The notes below the pieces were generated by a model that searched no databases, had not been told where the DNA came from, and saw nothing but the letters and a program-made list of their open reading frames with translations. A stretch of DNA of 52,438 nucleotides. It comes from Streptomyces sp. RPT161. GTDB lineage: Bacteria; Actinomycetota; Actinomycetes; Streptomycetales; Streptomycetaceae. Below, piece by piece: positions 26,702 to 36,103 of the stretch. Within the stretch, counting starts at the first letter, position 1. Every line of letters begins with the position of its first letter. The stretch is from assembly GCF_027533845.1 (NCBI RefSeq), contig NZ_JAPZVN010000034.1, positions 1 through 52,438 of the forward strand, in the 5' to 3' direction. The translations under genes and the position numbers were made by a program.

Positions 26702-27922
26702 TCAGGTGGTCGTACGGCGGCGCCGGGCGTCCCGTACGACCACCGCGCCGCCCACGATCACCGCCACCAGGACGGCCGCGGCGCCCAGGGCGTAGGTCGC
26801 GGTGCGCTCCGCGCGGTGCTGCGGGGTCTCTCCCAGGGTCAGCGCGGCGGGCTGCACCTTGGCGCCGCCCTTCGTCAGGGCCTTGTCCGCGACGGGTTCG
26901 TCGATCGGCTTGGCGTCGTCGGTGAGGGCGCGTACCGGATCGACCACGCCCCAGCCGATGAAGTTGTTGTGCCCGGGGTCCACGCGTTCGGCGGTCTGCT
27001 CGATCTGGGCGACGACCTGCTGTTCATGCCAGTCGTGGTGCTTGGCGCGGATGAGCGCGGCGACGGCCGCCACATAGGGCGCCGCGAAGCTCGTTCCGTT
27101 GTCGACGCACTGGCCGCCGATCGGCACCGTGGACACCATGTCGACGCCGGGCGCCGCGACCCCCACGAACGGGCCGGACTGGGAGAAGTCGGCGCGCTCG
27201 TTGTTGCGGTCGGACGCGCCGACCGCCAGCACCCCGGGGAACGCGGCCGGATAGGTGGTGTTCTGCTGCCCGCCCGTGCCGTTGTTGCCCGCGGCGGCGA
27301 CCACGACCACGTCCTGGCCCAGTGCGTACTGCACGGCCTGGGCCAGCTGCGCGTCGGGGCCGCCGGTGGTGTCCTGCGAGATGTTGATGACCTTGGCGCC
27401 CGCCGCCACCGACTTGCGGATGGCCTGGGCGAGCGTCCCCGCGTTGCCGTTGCCCTGGTCGTCGTTCTGGCGCACCGGGATGACCGTCGCCTGGGGGGCC
27501 AGGCCGACGAATCCGGTACCGGCGGCCGGGCGCGCCGCGATGATGCCCGCCACCTTGGTGCCGTGGCCCACGGTGTCGTTGGTGCCGTCACCCTTGTTGT
27601 CGATCAGGTCGAAGCCGTCACGCCTGTCGACGGCGTCCTTGAGTTGCGGGTTGCGGGCGTCGACACCGGTGTCGATGACGGCGACGCTGACGCCCTTGCC
27701 CTGGCTGTTCTGCCACAGTTGGTCGAGCATCACCCGCTGTAGCGACCAGGGTTCGCTCTTGATGGGCTGCGCCGGGTAGGTGCACTCGCCCGCGTCGTCA
27801 AGGCGGAGGTGGGCCGGTACCGGCTGGTGCACCGGTACCAGTCCGGGGGCGAGCGCGAGCGCGCAGGCCGCGCCTGAGGCGGTCACGTACCGTACGAGGC
27901 GGGTGAGTTGGAGTACGCGCAT
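26702..27922 (-). CDS. mycP: ESX mycosin (membrane-anchored subtilisin), second copy
   Basis: A 406-aa S8 protease with a signal peptide (about residues 1-36). The triad is D84 (VIDTG), H120 (VGHGTKVAG) and S278 (NGTSFAAP), with N213/N214 as the oxyanion-hole position. A C-terminal membrane helix is followed by a basic tail. The ATG overlaps the eccB stop (ATGA), so it is translated together with EccB. Of the two mycosins here, this one is tied to the core machine and is the likelier structural MycP. GC is typical of the genome. Confidence 0.92.
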   Translation of the reverse strand: MRVLQLTRLVRYVTASGAACALALAPGLVPVHQPVPAHLRLDDAGECTYPAQPIKSEPWSLQRVMLDQLWQNSQGKGVSVAVIDTGVDARNPQLKDAVDRRDGFDLIDNKGDGTNDTVGHGTKVAGIIAARPAAGTGFVGLAPQATVIPVRQNDDQGNGNAGTLAQAIRKSVAAGAKVINISQDTTGGPDAQLAQAVQYALGQDVVVVAAAGNNGTGGQQNTTYPAAFPGVLAVGASDRNNERADFSQSGPFVGVAAPGVDMVSTVPIGGQCVDNGTSFAAPYVAAVAALIRAKHHDWHEQQVVAQIEQTAERVDPGHNNFIGWGVVDPVRALTDDAKPIDEPVADKALTKGGAKVQPAALTLGETPQHRAERTATYALGAAAVLVAVIVGGAVVVRDARRRRTTT

Positions 27923-29484
27923 CACGAACCCTGGGGCTGGGCGGCGTCGTTGGCGTCCAGCGTTGGGCCCGCGGGCAGGAAGGACGACCACGCCTGCGGA
28001 ACCGGAACCGGCTGCACCTGTCCGTAACCGAGCCGCACCTGGGCCTGGTTGGCCTGTTGCTGGCTCTGGTCCGCGCTCTGGGAGCCCGGGGAGGCGGAGG
28101 GATCGGTTCCGATGTTCGACTTGTGGGAGTCGCTGTCGTTGTTCGACTGCACGGCGTAGCGCAGGCCGGTGTCGGTGACCAGGAAGACGCTGCCGGTGTC
28201 CGTGGAACCGCCGACCGTCTGCCGGTAGAGAAGGCCGGAACCCGGCGTCACGTAGGCGCTGGTTCCGCCGTCCACGACGGTGGCCGGGAAGTGCGCGCCC
28301 GTCCACACGCTCACCTGGGGCCTGTTGCTGCCGTCCACCGTGCCTCGGTAGACGCTGCACGAGGCGCCGGAGACTCCGTCGTTCGCCTGTTGCGGCGGCT
28401 CCTGCGGCCATCCGCTGTCGTCCGGGAAGGCCGCGTCATCGGGGGTGAAGTCCTGGGCGGCGACCTGCTGCGGCGCCGGCACACCCGGGTACATCGACGT
28501 GACGCCCGGCATGTTGAGCAGCAGCTTCGCCACCAGGTCGGAGACGCGCTGGACCTTGCCGGCCAGCACCACGTACTTCTGGGAGCCGGTGCCGCTGGGA
28601 GCGACCAGCACCATGCCGACCCGGTTCAGCTGCGGGCTCAGGCCCGGCACGTTGGCCGCCCCACCGAGGCCCGCCAGCTGCGGGAACTCGACCGGCTTGC
28701 CCTGGTTGAAGGTGGCCAGCCAGTCCTCGGTGACCAACTGGGGCGTCCGGTCGCCGCCGAACAGGATCCTCACCAGCAGCTTCTGGGCGTCCTGTCCGGC
28801 CCTGCTGGAGTTGCGCCAGTCGGGGTTGCCGATGACGTACTTGGTGCCGTTCGGGTCGATCAGGTACTCGGTGCCGCCGGGCCCCTGGGCGAACAGCCCC
28901 TGGTCGCCGCTCAACCGCCCGGCGCCGTCGACCTTGGCCGCGTCCCGGCTGGCGAGCACGAAGGCGGCCTTCTGGACGTCTCCCGGCCCCTGGCCCGGCC
29001 GCTCGCACACCGCCCACAGCTTGGCGGTTCCGGCATCGGCGCTGCTGGGCAGCCGGTCGGGGGCGTACGGGATGCCGAGGGTCGGGCCGTGCGGCATCTT
29101 GCCGTTGTCGAGTACCGACTCCGGGATCTTGAGCACCCCGAACTTCTGCGGATCCAGCAGGAGTTTGGCGGACGCCAGGTTGAGCACCGGGTGCAGTTCC
29201 GGTTTGCCGTCGGTGTTCAGCACCACGTAGCGGGTGGTGGACTCACTGCCGACCAGGACCTTGGCACCGGGCGTGTCCCAGCCCAGCGGGGCACCCGGTT
29301 TGATCATTCCCCAGGCGCCGAAGCCCGCGAGCAGCAGGGCGCCGACGACCAGGCTCGGCGCGAAGGCGCGCAGGGGTCGCGGTGCACCTTCCTCGGAGCC
29401 CGACGCGGACGGCTGGAGGAACGCCGCCAAGGTCCGCTTCCTGGCAAAGGTGTAGGCGTTGAGCTCGTCCCGCCGTGAGGCCAT
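27922..29484 (-). CDS. eccB: ESX secretion protein EccB
   Basis: A 520-aa single-pass membrane protein: short cytoplasmic N-terminus with a conserved start (MASRRDELNAYTFARKR), a membrane helix at about 43-60 and a large extracytoplasmic domain with EccB repeat motifs (for example VLVGSESTTRYVVLN). A disordered Gln/Ser/Pro tail ends the chain. Cysteines in WAVCE and GASCSVY may form the known EccB disulfide. It starts at ATG with GGGGGAG and is divergent from eccE. EccB projects into the envelope and contacts mycosin and EccC in known ESX structures. Confidence 0.94.
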   Translation of the reverse strand: MASRRDELNAYTFARKRTLAAFLQPSASGSEEGAPRPLRAFAPSLVVGALLLAGFGAWGMIKPGAPLGWDTPGAKVLVGSESTTRYVVLNTDGKPELHPVLNLASAKLLLDPQKFGVLKIPESVLDNGKMPHGPTLGIPYAPDRLPSSADAGTAKLWAVCERPGQGPGDVQKAAFVLASRDAAKVDGAGRLSGDQGLFAQGPGGTEYLIDPNGTKYVIGNPDWRNSSRAGQDAQKLLVRILFGGDRTPQLVTEDWLATFNQGKPVEFPQLAGLGGAANVPGLSPQLNRVGMVLVAPSGTGSQKYVVLAGKVQRVSDLVAKLLLNMPGVTSMYPGVPAPQQVAAQDFTPDDAAFPDDSGWPQEPPQQANDGVSGASCSVYRGTVDGSNRPQVSVWTGAHFPATVVDGGTSAYVTPGSGLLYRQTVGGSTDTGSVFLVTDTGLRYAVQSNNDSDSHKSNIGTDPSASPGSQSADQSQQQANQAQVRLGYGQVQPVPVPQAWSSFLPAGPTLDANDAAQPQGS

Positions 29485-29760
29485 CGGCTGTTTCTTCTCC
29501 CCCGGTGATCAGTTCACGATCTGGTCGGTGTGCGCTCTCGCGCCCGCTGCCCGCCGCGGTCGCGGTGCGCGCCGACGGAACTCGTCGGCGGTGCACCCCG
29601 GTTATCCACAGGCTGGGGCGGGCGCCCGCGCTTGTCGGACTGGGCCTCTACTATGCCGGGTGACGATCGACAACGGTCGTGCGGGTGGGGCAGGCAGCAC
29701 GTCAACCACCCGGAGGGAAACCGGCATTCACCGCAAGAGTGGAACAAGGGGGCGACGGGG
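29485..29760. promoter_or_regulatory. Divergent region between eccB and eccE
   Basis: A 276-base spacer with a perfect 8-bp inverted repeat (29570-29577 with 29583-29590). It also has the 9-mer TTATCCACA (29602-29610), identical to the E. coli DnaA-box consensus. The ribosome site of eccE is at 29746-29752. No gene is supported here; the in-frame extension upstream of eccE lacks a ribosome site. Confidence 0.45.
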
Positions 29761-31107
29761 ATGGCCAGCGCGACCACGACGCGTGCGGAAGGGCAGCCGC
29801 CCTCCGGCACGCGCTCGCGCGGTGCGGCACGCGCGGCCGGTGCGCCGCTCCCCGACGGAGGGCCGCGGAGCGGCGCGGGACCGCAGTCGGGTGCGGTGCT
29901 GAGGCCGCATCCGCAGTCGGGCCGCATCGGCCCGTTCGGGGTGCGGCAGTTGGTACTGATAGAGGTGGCCGCCGCGCTGCTGCTGGCGGCCTGGGTCACC
30001 GATCCGCTGCTGCTCGCGCCCGCGGGCGTGGTCGCCGCGGCGCTGGTGGTGCTCGCCGTGGTGCGCAGACACCGGCGGCCCGCGCCGGAGTGGCTGGCCG
30101 CCGCCCTGGCGCTGCGGGCCCGCAGACGACGGGCCGGTGAGCCGGTGCCGTCCGGCACCGACCCGGCGTTCGCGCCTGCCGTGGAGTGCGACCCGAGCCT
30201 GCGTACCTGCACCTACACCGCCCGGGAGCGGCGCGCGGTGGGCATGGTCGGAGACGGCACGTTCCTGACCGCGGTGCTCCAGGTGCAGGCCGCCGACATA
30301 CCGCTGCGCCCGCTGCGCACCGCCCGCCCCCTGCCGCTGGAGCTGCTCCACGAGGCGCTGGAGGTGGACGGGATACGGCTGGAGTCGGTGCAGGTGGTGC
30401 AGCACACCCAGCCCGCCCCGGCGCCGCACCTGCCGGAGCAGGCCGTCGCGGCGCGCAGTTACGCGCCGCTGCAGGCGCAGTCCGGTGCTCCAGCGGTCCG
30501 GCTGACCTGGGTCGCGCTCAAGCTCGACCCGCAGCTGTGCCCCGAGGCGGTACGGGCCCGTGGCGGCGGCACAGCCGGAGCGCAGCGCGCCCTGCTGCGC
30601 GCCGCCGACCAGTTGGCGAGCAGGCTGGCCGGTGCGGGCTTCGAGGCCACGCTGCTGGACGAGCCCGCGCTGATCAGCGCCGTGGGCACGTCGAGTTGCG
30701 TCAACCCGCTGGCCAACGCGCAGGCGGGCCGCTCGGATTCGCCGCCCCGCCGCACCGCGGAGACGGCTCGCGCCTGGCGCTGCGACGACCGCTGGCACAC
30801 CACGTACTGGATAGGCCGCTGGCCGCAGTTGGGACCGGGTGGCACGTCGGCGCCGAACCTGGTGGCGCTGCTCACCTCGATGCCCGCGCTGGTCTCCACG
30901 TTCAGCCTCACCGTGAGCCGGGGAACCGCGGGCGCGGCCGCGGTGGCCGGGCATGTCCGGGTGACCGGCCGCAGTGACGCCGAACTGACCGCCGCGCGGC
31001 GGCAGTTGGAGCGTGCGGCGCGCGGGGTGAAGGTTGATCTGGTGCGGCTGGACCGTGAGCAGTTGCCCGGTGTGCTGGCGACGCTGCCGTTGGGAGGTGC
31101 CCGCTGA
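29761..31107 (+). CDS. eccE: ESX secretion protein EccE
   Basis: A 448-aa membrane protein. The N-terminus is polar (residues 1-55), then two adjacent hydrophobic segments (about 63-82 and 84-101), then a large cytoplasmic domain; this is the EccE layout. ATG at 29761 with AAGGGGG was preferred over upstream in-frame starts. The stop overlaps the start of the 255-aa gene (TGATG). EccE is the least conserved core component and lies at the edge of the ESX complex. Confidence 0.88.
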   Translation: MASATTTRAEGQPPSGTRSRGAARAAGAPLPDGGPRSGAGPQSGAVLRPHPQSGRIGPFGVRQLVLIEVAAALLLAAWVTDPLLLAPAGVVAAALVVLAVVRRHRRPAPEWLAAALALRARRRRAGEPVPSGTDPAFAPAVECDPSLRTCTYTARERRAVGMVGDGTFLTAVLQVQAADIPLRPLRTARPLPLELLHEALEVDGIRLESVQVVQHTQPAPAPHLPEQAVAARSYAPLQAQSGAPAVRLTWVALKLDPQLCPEAVRARGGGTAGAQRALLRAADQLASRLAGAGFEATLLDEPALISAVGTSSCVNPLANAQAGRSDSPPRRTAETARAWRCDDRWHTTYWIGRWPQLGPGGTSAPNLVALLTSMPALVSTFSLTVSRGTAGAAAVAGHVRVTGRSDAELTAARRQLERAARGVKVDLVRLDREQLPGVLATLPLGGAR

Positions 31108-31874
31108 TGTCCTCTTCGGGGATGACCGAGGTCGGTACGCCGTCGGGCGTGGAGCGTGAAACGCGCGGCGGGCGGGCCAGGTTGGGGTTCGGCCTGCTGG
31201 GGCCGCGCCGCTCCCGGCATGTGCTGCCCGCTGGGCAGTTGGCGGCGGTGGGCGTGCCGGTCGGCGACGACGGCGTGGTCATCGGCGTGGACGCGCAGAA
31301 CCGGCCCGCGGTTCTCGGCCTCAACCGGCCCACACCGTTGGAGGTCGTGCTGGTCGGCGGCCTGTGGATGGCCCAAGTGGTCGCGCTGCGCGCGGCGGCC
31401 ACGGGGGCGCGGATCGCGGTGGAGACCGGACGGCCCCAGGTGTGGGCGCCGTTGGCGCAGGCGGCCGGTGGCGGCCAGCAGTGTGTGACGGTGCACGAGG
31501 TGGGGCGGGTGCCACCGCAGGGCCCGTCGGTGGGCTCCCCGGTGCTGGTGGTGCGCGACGCGGGGATCCGGCCGCCGCGCGGAAGGGTGGCGGCGGCGCC
31601 GTGGCAGTCGGTGCTGACGCTGCTGCCGTATCTGGGGCCGACGGCGCCTCGGTTCCTGGAGAGCGCCACGCTCGTCGGGGTGCAGCGGGTCTCGCCGGAC
31701 GAGGCCGAGGTGATCGGGCGGACCATGGCACTGCCCGCGGCGGACGTCGGTGCGCTGTCCGGGCTGGGCGACAACTTCGCGCTGTGGTGCACCCGTACCC
31801 ACCGCCAGTTCGTGATGACCCAGCCCACGGATGCCGAGACCGGGCTGCTGGGTACGGCGCGCCGGGTGGACTGA
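31107..31874 (+). CDS. 255-aa ESX-linked protein of unknown function
   Basis: A 255-aa protein translated with EccE (shared TGATG, GGGAGG upstream). It has a folded-looking domain with a repeated Val/Ala/Gly pattern and a hydrophobic stretch near residues 73-97 (LEVVLVGGLWMAQVVALRAA). No signal peptide or motif of known function is seen. The stretch HVLPAGQLAAVGVPVGDDGV reads like a beta-rich N-terminal domain. Coupling with EccE suggests a cytoplasmic accessory of the machine. I do not recognise the family. Confidence 0.75.
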   Translation: MSSSGMTEVGTPSGVERETRGGRARLGFGLLGPRRSRHVLPAGQLAAVGVPVGDDGVVIGVDAQNRPAVLGLNRPTPLEVVLVGGLWMAQVVALRAAATGARIAVETGRPQVWAPLAQAAGGGQQCVTVHEVGRVPPQGPSVGSPVLVVRDAGIRPPRGRVAAAPWQSVLTLLPYLGPTAPRFLESATLVGVQRVSPDEAEVIGRTMALPAADVGALSGLGDNFALWCTRTHRQFVMTQPTDAETGLLGTARRVD

Positions 31875-31947
31875 CACCGGCTGGCAGGGGTCGGGGGGGC
31901 GGTGCGGCGACCGGTGGCCGATGCGTCGCGGACGGCGGGGGCGGGCC

Positions 31948-31977
31948 TGACGCGGAGGGGCACCTGATGATTAGGCT
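31948..31977 (+). promoter_or_regulatory. Promoter upstream of the micro-ORF and ATPase gene
   Basis: TGACGC (31948-31953) and TAGGCT (31972-31977) are 18 bases apart. Transcription from here would give a leader of about 120 bases before the 33-codon ORF. Confidence 0.45.
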
Positions 31978-32029
31978 GTCCTCCAGAGCGGCAGGAGCAC
32001 ACGAGGGCAGGTATCCCGAATCAGCCTCC

Positions 32030-32056
32030 GCGGCCCCCTGAGACCGAGGGGACCGC
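32030..32056 (+). promoter_or_regulatory. Leader hairpin
   Basis: A two-part stem (GCGG/CCGC outside, CCCCT/AGGGG inside, 7-base loop) forms in the leader between the promoter candidate and the micro-ORF ribosome site. It has no U-run, so it is not an obvious terminator. Confidence 0.35.
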
Positions 32057-32101
32057 AGCAACGGGCCGGATGGGCTGCCGCGGTACGGGGAGGAACCATC
32101 G

Positions 32102-32203
32102 ATGGCGCGAGCCTGCGCTACGACGCCCACCCCACCCGTGCCGCAGGCCCCGGCGTACGACATGCCGTTCGCGAGCATGACAGCAATCCAGGAGGCACAG
32201 TGA
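32102..32203 (+). CDS. 33-aa micro-ORF coupled to the MinD-like ATPase gene
   Basis: An ATG preceded at 7 bases by GGGGAGGA (32087-32094) opens a 33-codon frame that begins [15 protein letters not shown]. Its TGA stop overlaps the GTG start of the ATPase gene by four bases (GTGA), the classical sign of translational coupling. The peptide is Pro/Ala/Thr-rich with one cysteine and no membrane segment. It may be a leader peptide that opens the ATPase ribosome site, or a real small protein. The ribosome site and overlap are directly visible; the function is not. Confidence 0.5.
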   Translation: MARACATTPTPPVPQAPAYDMPFASMTAIQEAQ

Positions 32204-34785
32204 GCACCGACCGGGACGAGAACCGCGGCGACGGGCGGTCGACCGACGCCGACCACACCGGCGAGTTCACCATCGACTACACGCCGCCCGCCTGGTACAT
32301 GACAAGCAGCGAGGAGAGTGGTTCGCCCGCGCCCGCCACGGCCCCGAAGCCTCCGGCGCCCCAACCACCCTTGCCCGCCCCCGACATGGCCACGCCGCCT
32401 CCGGTCAGCGCCGCGCCGCAGTCCGCACCGGGGCCGACCACGGGCGGGCCCGGCTGGTCGACGCCCGCGAGTGCCCCGGCCGTCGGCGACGCCGAGCCCT
32501 CCTTCCCGGGCCTGGCCAAGACGCATGGGGACCCGGCGGCCAGCGCCGCGCACGGCACCCCCGACGGCCCGGCCAGCGGCGCACCCGTCGCACCCAACGC
32601 CCAGCAGGCGGACGCCGAGCCGGAGCCGGACAGCAAGGACGAGCCGCTACAGGGCGCCATCCGCAGCGAGTCCACCATGCGCTTCTCGGCCGTCCCCGCC
32701 CAGGCCGCCAAGCCCGCGGAGGACACCGCGCCCACAGCGGCGGACACCGACGACTCCCCGCGGAACGTGGGCCCGAACGCCGAAGCCGCCCCCGCTCAGC
32801 CCGAGGGCGAGCCCGCGGACGCGAGCCCCGCCGCCGAGGAACCACGCGACGCCGCGCCCCAGCCCCCGGCGCCGCAGACCTCAACTTCCGGCCCGGCGGC
32901 GCCCGTTGCGGCCACTGGCGAGTCGGCCGCGCCCACCGGCGCCCGGCCGTGGTCGCCGCCCGCGCCGCACCAGCCCGTGCACCAGCCGCCCGCGCCGCAG
33001 CAGCCGATGGGCAACTCGCCGTGGCCGCAGCAGGTGCCGCCTCCGCAGACGCCGCCGCAGCACGCCGTGCCACCGCTGCCGCCGCAGTTCCAGGCACCCC
33101 AGCAGCCCGGTCCGCAGCAACCCGGACCCCAGCAACCCGGACCGCCGCAGTCCGGATACGGGTTCCCGCACCCGCCCGTACCGAACGCGCCGAACCCGGC
33201 GAGTGGCGCGCCGCTGCCGCCCCCGCCGTACGGCCCGGCGACCGGCCAGGGCGCACCGCTGCCGCCGCCCGCGCCCTACGGCCCGCCGACGAGCCAGGGC
33301 GCACCGCTGCCGCCGCAGCAGCCCGGTCCCGGCTTCCCGCAGCCGCCGGCGCCCAACGCGCCCAACTCGCCGACACCGCAGTCCGCTTACAGCTTTCCGC
33401 AGACCGGTGCACCGATGCCGCCGCCCGCCAACCCCGAGCAGCAGCAGGCGGCCCAGCCCGCCGACCCGCGTACCGCTGGCTGGCCCGCGGTCACGCCGGA
33501 CCAGCGGCAGCGCACCGTCGGCGGGGCGCCGCTGGGTTACACCGCGGCGGTGGAGCTGTCGTCAGACCGGCTGCTGCGCCATCAGCCCAAGGCCAAGAAG
33601 CCCGGCGGCAACATCCCGGGCCGCTCGCCGTTCCGGCTGGGCGGCCGGGCGGCTGAAGCCGAGCGGCAGCGGAAGTTGGAGCTGATCCGTACGCCGGTGC
33701 TGTCCTGCTACCGGATCGCGGTGATCAGCCTCAAGGGCGGGGTGGGCAAGACCACGACCACCACCGCGCTCGGCTCCACCCTCGCCTCGGAGCGCCAGGA
33801 CAAGATCCTGGCCATCGACGCCAACCCGGACGCGGGAACGCTCGGCCGCCGGGTGCGCCGGGAGACCGGTGCGACCATCCGCGACCTGGTGCAGCACATT
33901 CCGCATCTGCACAGCTACATGGACATCCGCCGGTTCACCTCACAGGCGCCCTCCGGACTGGAGATCATCGCCAATGACGTGGACCCGGCCGTGTCGACCA
34001 CGTTCAACGACGAGGACTACCGCCGGGCGATCGACGTCCTGGGCAGGCAGTACCCGATCATCCTCACGGACTCGGGCACCGGTCTGCTCTACAGCGCGAT
34101 GCGCGGGGTGCTCGACCTCGCCGAGCAGTTGATCATCGTCTCCACCCCGTCGGTGGACGGCGCGAGCAGCGCGAGCACCACGCTCGACTGGCTCTCCGCG
34201 CACGGCTACGCCGACCTGGTGCAGCGCAGCATCACGGTGATCTCCGGGGTCCGCGAGACCGGAAAGATGATCAAGGTCGAGGACATCGTGGCGCACTTCG
34301 AGACCCGCTGCCGTGGCGTGGTCGTCGTCCCGTTCGACGAGCACCTGGCGGCGGGCGCCGAGGTGGACCTGGACATGATGCGTCCGAAGACCCGCGAGGC
34401 GTACTTCAACCTCGCCGCGATGGTCGCGGAGGACTTCACCCGGGCCCAGCAGGCGCAGGGCCTGTGGACCCAGGGCGAGGGTGGCGGCATGCCGCCGCAG
34501 ATGGCCCCGCCGATCCCGGGCCAGCCGCAGCAGGGCTACTACCCGGCGCCGAACAGCTACGCTCCGTACGGCGAGGCGCAGCCGCCGCAGCAGCCGTACG
34601 GTCAGCCGGGCGCGCCGCAGGGCTGGCCGCAGCAGCCGCCGTCCCAGACCCAGGCTCAGTCCGCGCCAAGCCCCGCCGGCGCGCCGCAGCCCGGTCCGGG
34701 CCAGCCGCCCGCTGCGGGTGGCGAGACCCCGCCGCCCGGCTGGCCGCAGCAGCAGGGGTACGGTTACCCGCCGCCACAGCAGTGA
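32200..34785 (+). CDS. MinD/ParA-like ATPase with proline-rich arms, ESX-associated
   Basis: An 861-aa protein with a GTG start and AGGAGG upstream. Near the N-terminus is [12 protein letters not shown] (25-36), an ordered-looking motif; residues 40-450 are Pro/Ala/Gln-rich and disordered. The ATPase domain starts near 500 with deviant Walker A KGGVGKT (512-518), typical of MinD/ParA, then IDANPD. After about 760 comes a second Pro/Gln-rich arm. It resembles EspI of mycobacterial ESX loci, which ties secretion to ATP supply; I infer a similar regulatory role. It closes the ESX locus and ends in a strong terminator. Confidence 0.85.
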   Translation: MSTDRDENRGDGRSTDADHTGEFTIDYTPPAWYMTSSEESGSPAPATAPKPPAPQPPLPAPDMATPPPVSAAPQSAPGPTTGGPGWSTPASAPAVGDAEPSFPGLAKTHGDPAASAAHGTPDGPASGAPVAPNAQQADAEPEPDSKDEPLQGAIRSESTMRFSAVPAQAAKPAEDTAPTAADTDDSPRNVGPNAEAAPAQPEGEPADASPAAEEPRDAAPQPPAPQTSTSGPAAPVAATGESAAPTGARPWSPPAPHQPVHQPPAPQQPMGNSPWPQQVPPPQTPPQHAVPPLPPQFQAPQQPGPQQPGPQQPGPPQSGYGFPHPPVPNAPNPASGAPLPPPPYGPATGQGAPLPPPAPYGPPTSQGAPLPPQQPGPGFPQPPAPNAPNSPTPQSAYSFPQTGAPMPPPANPEQQQAAQPADPRTAGWPAVTPDQRQRTVGGAPLGYTAAVELSSDRLLRHQPKAKKPGGNIPGRSPFRLGGRAAEAERQRKLELIRTPVLSCYRIAVISLKGGVGKTTTTTALGSTLASERQDKILAIDANPDAGTLGRRVRRETGATIRDLVQHIPHLHSYMDIRRFTSQAPSGLEIIANDVDPAVSTTFNDEDYRRAIDVLGRQYPIILTDSGTGLLYSAMRGVLDLAEQLIIVSTPSVDGASSASTTLDWLSAHGYADLVQRSITVISGVRETGKMIKVEDIVAHFETRCRGVVVVPFDEHLAAGAEVDLDMMRPKTREAYFNLAAMVAEDFTRAQQAQGLWTQGEGGGMPPQMAPPIPGQPQQGYYPAPNSYAPYGEAQPPQQPYGQPGAPQGWPQQPPSQTQAQSAPSPAGAPQPGPGQPPAAGGETPPPGWPQQQGYGYPPPQQ

Positions 34786-34792
34786 GCACATG

Positions 34793-34826
34793 GGGAAGGG
34801 CCGGACGAGACCGTCCGGCCCTTCCC
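34793..34826. terminator. Perfect 15-bp bidirectional terminator
   Basis: Arms 34793-34807 and 34812-34826 pair fully around AGAC, between the convergent ATPase and ribF stop codons. It marks the right boundary of the ESX locus. Confidence 0.8.
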
Positions 34827-34845
34827 TGTACGGCAGTTGGAAGGC

Positions 34846-35787
34846 CTACGCCTCCACGAGTTCGCGGGCCCGCTTCACATCGATCGCCATCCGCTCCAGC
34901 AGCGCGTCGATCGAGTCGAACTTCTCCTGGCCGCGCAGGAAGGCGAAGAAGTCGACGGCCACGTGCAGCCCGTACAGATCGAGGCCCACCCGGTCGATGG
35001 CGTAGGCCTCCACGGTGCGCTGGGTGCCGTCGAAGGTCGGGTTGGTGCCGACCGAGATGGCGGCGGGCATCGACTCGCCGTCCACCACGAGCCATCCCGC
35101 GTAGACGCCGTCGGCGGGGATCGCCGAGTGCGGCAGGGTCTCCACGTTGGCCGTGGGGTAGCCGAGTTCCCGGCCGCGCTGGGCGCCGCGTACCACCACG
35201 CCCTCGACGCGGTGCGGGCGGCCGAGGATCTCCATGGCACCGGTGACGTCGCCCTGCGCGACCAGTCGGCGCACCAGTGTGGAGGAGAACGGCTCGCCGC
35301 CGCCCGCCGTGCCGCGCATGTAGAGATCGACGACCTCGACCTGGTAGTCGTGCTTCAGGCCGAGCGCCGAGAGGTACTCCACGTCACCGGCCGCCCGGTG
35401 ACCGAAGCGGAAGTTCGGGCCCTCCACCACGAGCTTGGCGCCCAGTGTCTCGACCAGCACGGTGCGGACGAAGTCGCCCGGCGAGAGCTGGGAGAACTCG
35501 GTGGTGAACGGAAGGATCAGCAGCGCGTCGACGCCCAGCTGCTCCATCAGCTCGGCGCGGCGGTGGTGTGCGGCCAGCAGCGGGGGGTGGCTGCCGGGGC
35601 GGACCACCTCGCTGGGGTGCGGGTCGAAGGTGACCACGACCGAGGGGACACCCAGCTCGCGGGCGCGCTCCACGGCGCGGCCGATGATCAGCTGGTGCCC
35701 GCGGTGGACGCCGTCGTACGAGCCGATGGTGACGACGCTGCGCCCCCACCCCTGGGGAACGTCCTCCAAGCCCCGCCAGCGCTCCAC
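34846..35787 (-). CDS. ribF: Bifunctional riboflavin kinase/FAD synthetase
   Basis: A 313-aa enzyme that phosphorylates riboflavin to FMN and adenylates FMN to FAD. The N-terminal adenylyltransferase domain carries TIGSYDGVHRGHQ, the nucleotidyl-transfer HxGH-like motif. The C-terminal kinase domain includes GRELGYPTANVE, the flavokinase signature. The GTG start at 35787 with GAGGAG upstream gives MERWRGLEDVPQG; a longer in-frame extension to 36144 is not protein-like. It lies after truB and the large NTPase gene in the translation cluster, as in most actinobacteria. Confidence 0.95.
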   Translation of the reverse strand: MERWRGLEDVPQGWGRSVVTIGSYDGVHRGHQLIIGRAVERARELGVPSVVVTFDPHPSEVVRPGSHPPLLAAHHRRAELMEQLGVDALLILPFTTEFSQLSPGDFVRTVLVETLGAKLVVEGPNFRFGHRAAGDVEYLSALGLKHDYQVEVVDLYMRGTAGGGEPFSSTLVRRLVAQGDVTGAMEILGRPHRVEGVVVRGAQRGRELGYPTANVETLPHSAIPADGVYAGWLVVDGESMPAAISVGTNPTFDGTQRTVEAYAIDRVGLDLYGLHVAVDFFAFLRGQEKFDSIDALLERMAIDVKRARELVEA

Positions 35788-36103
35788 AGTGACCGCTCCT
35801 CGCCCGCAACAGAAATCCAGTGTGCCGGTCCAAGAGTGCCATGTCGCCGCGCTGGCTGTGGGTTCGGGTTCCTGTACTGCGGGTTTCCCGCCCTGGCGGC
35901 GGGGCGGGGGCTCCCCCGGGGCTCGGCGCTCTTTCTTCGCCACCGCGCCCTCCGGGTGGGCAGGGGTACGCGGAGGTCGGCCGGAGAAGCCGGGCCGGGC
36001 GTGCGGCCACGCGACAGGCGGCGAGGACATGCGCGGTTGTCCGCAGACGCCGGGCCGTGGGTGGGCACGCGCCCGGTGTGTGGGGCGATGGACGGGTGGT
36101 GGG
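35788..36103. other. 316-base spacer between the STAND NTPase gene and ribF
   Basis: No gene is supported. It contains a 6-bp stem (36050-36055 with 36071-36076), 27 bases past the NTPase stop and a terminator candidate. A 5-bp GCGGG/CCCGC hairpin lies at 35879-35891, and GC-rich repeats follow around 35900-35925. A ribF promoter should lie here; I found no clear pair of boxes. Confidence 0.4.

Noticed and set aside
32034-32100. Riboswitch in the ATPase leader (cyclic-di-AMP type)
   Set aside because: The hairpins do not show the conserved core of that class; only simple stems are visible.
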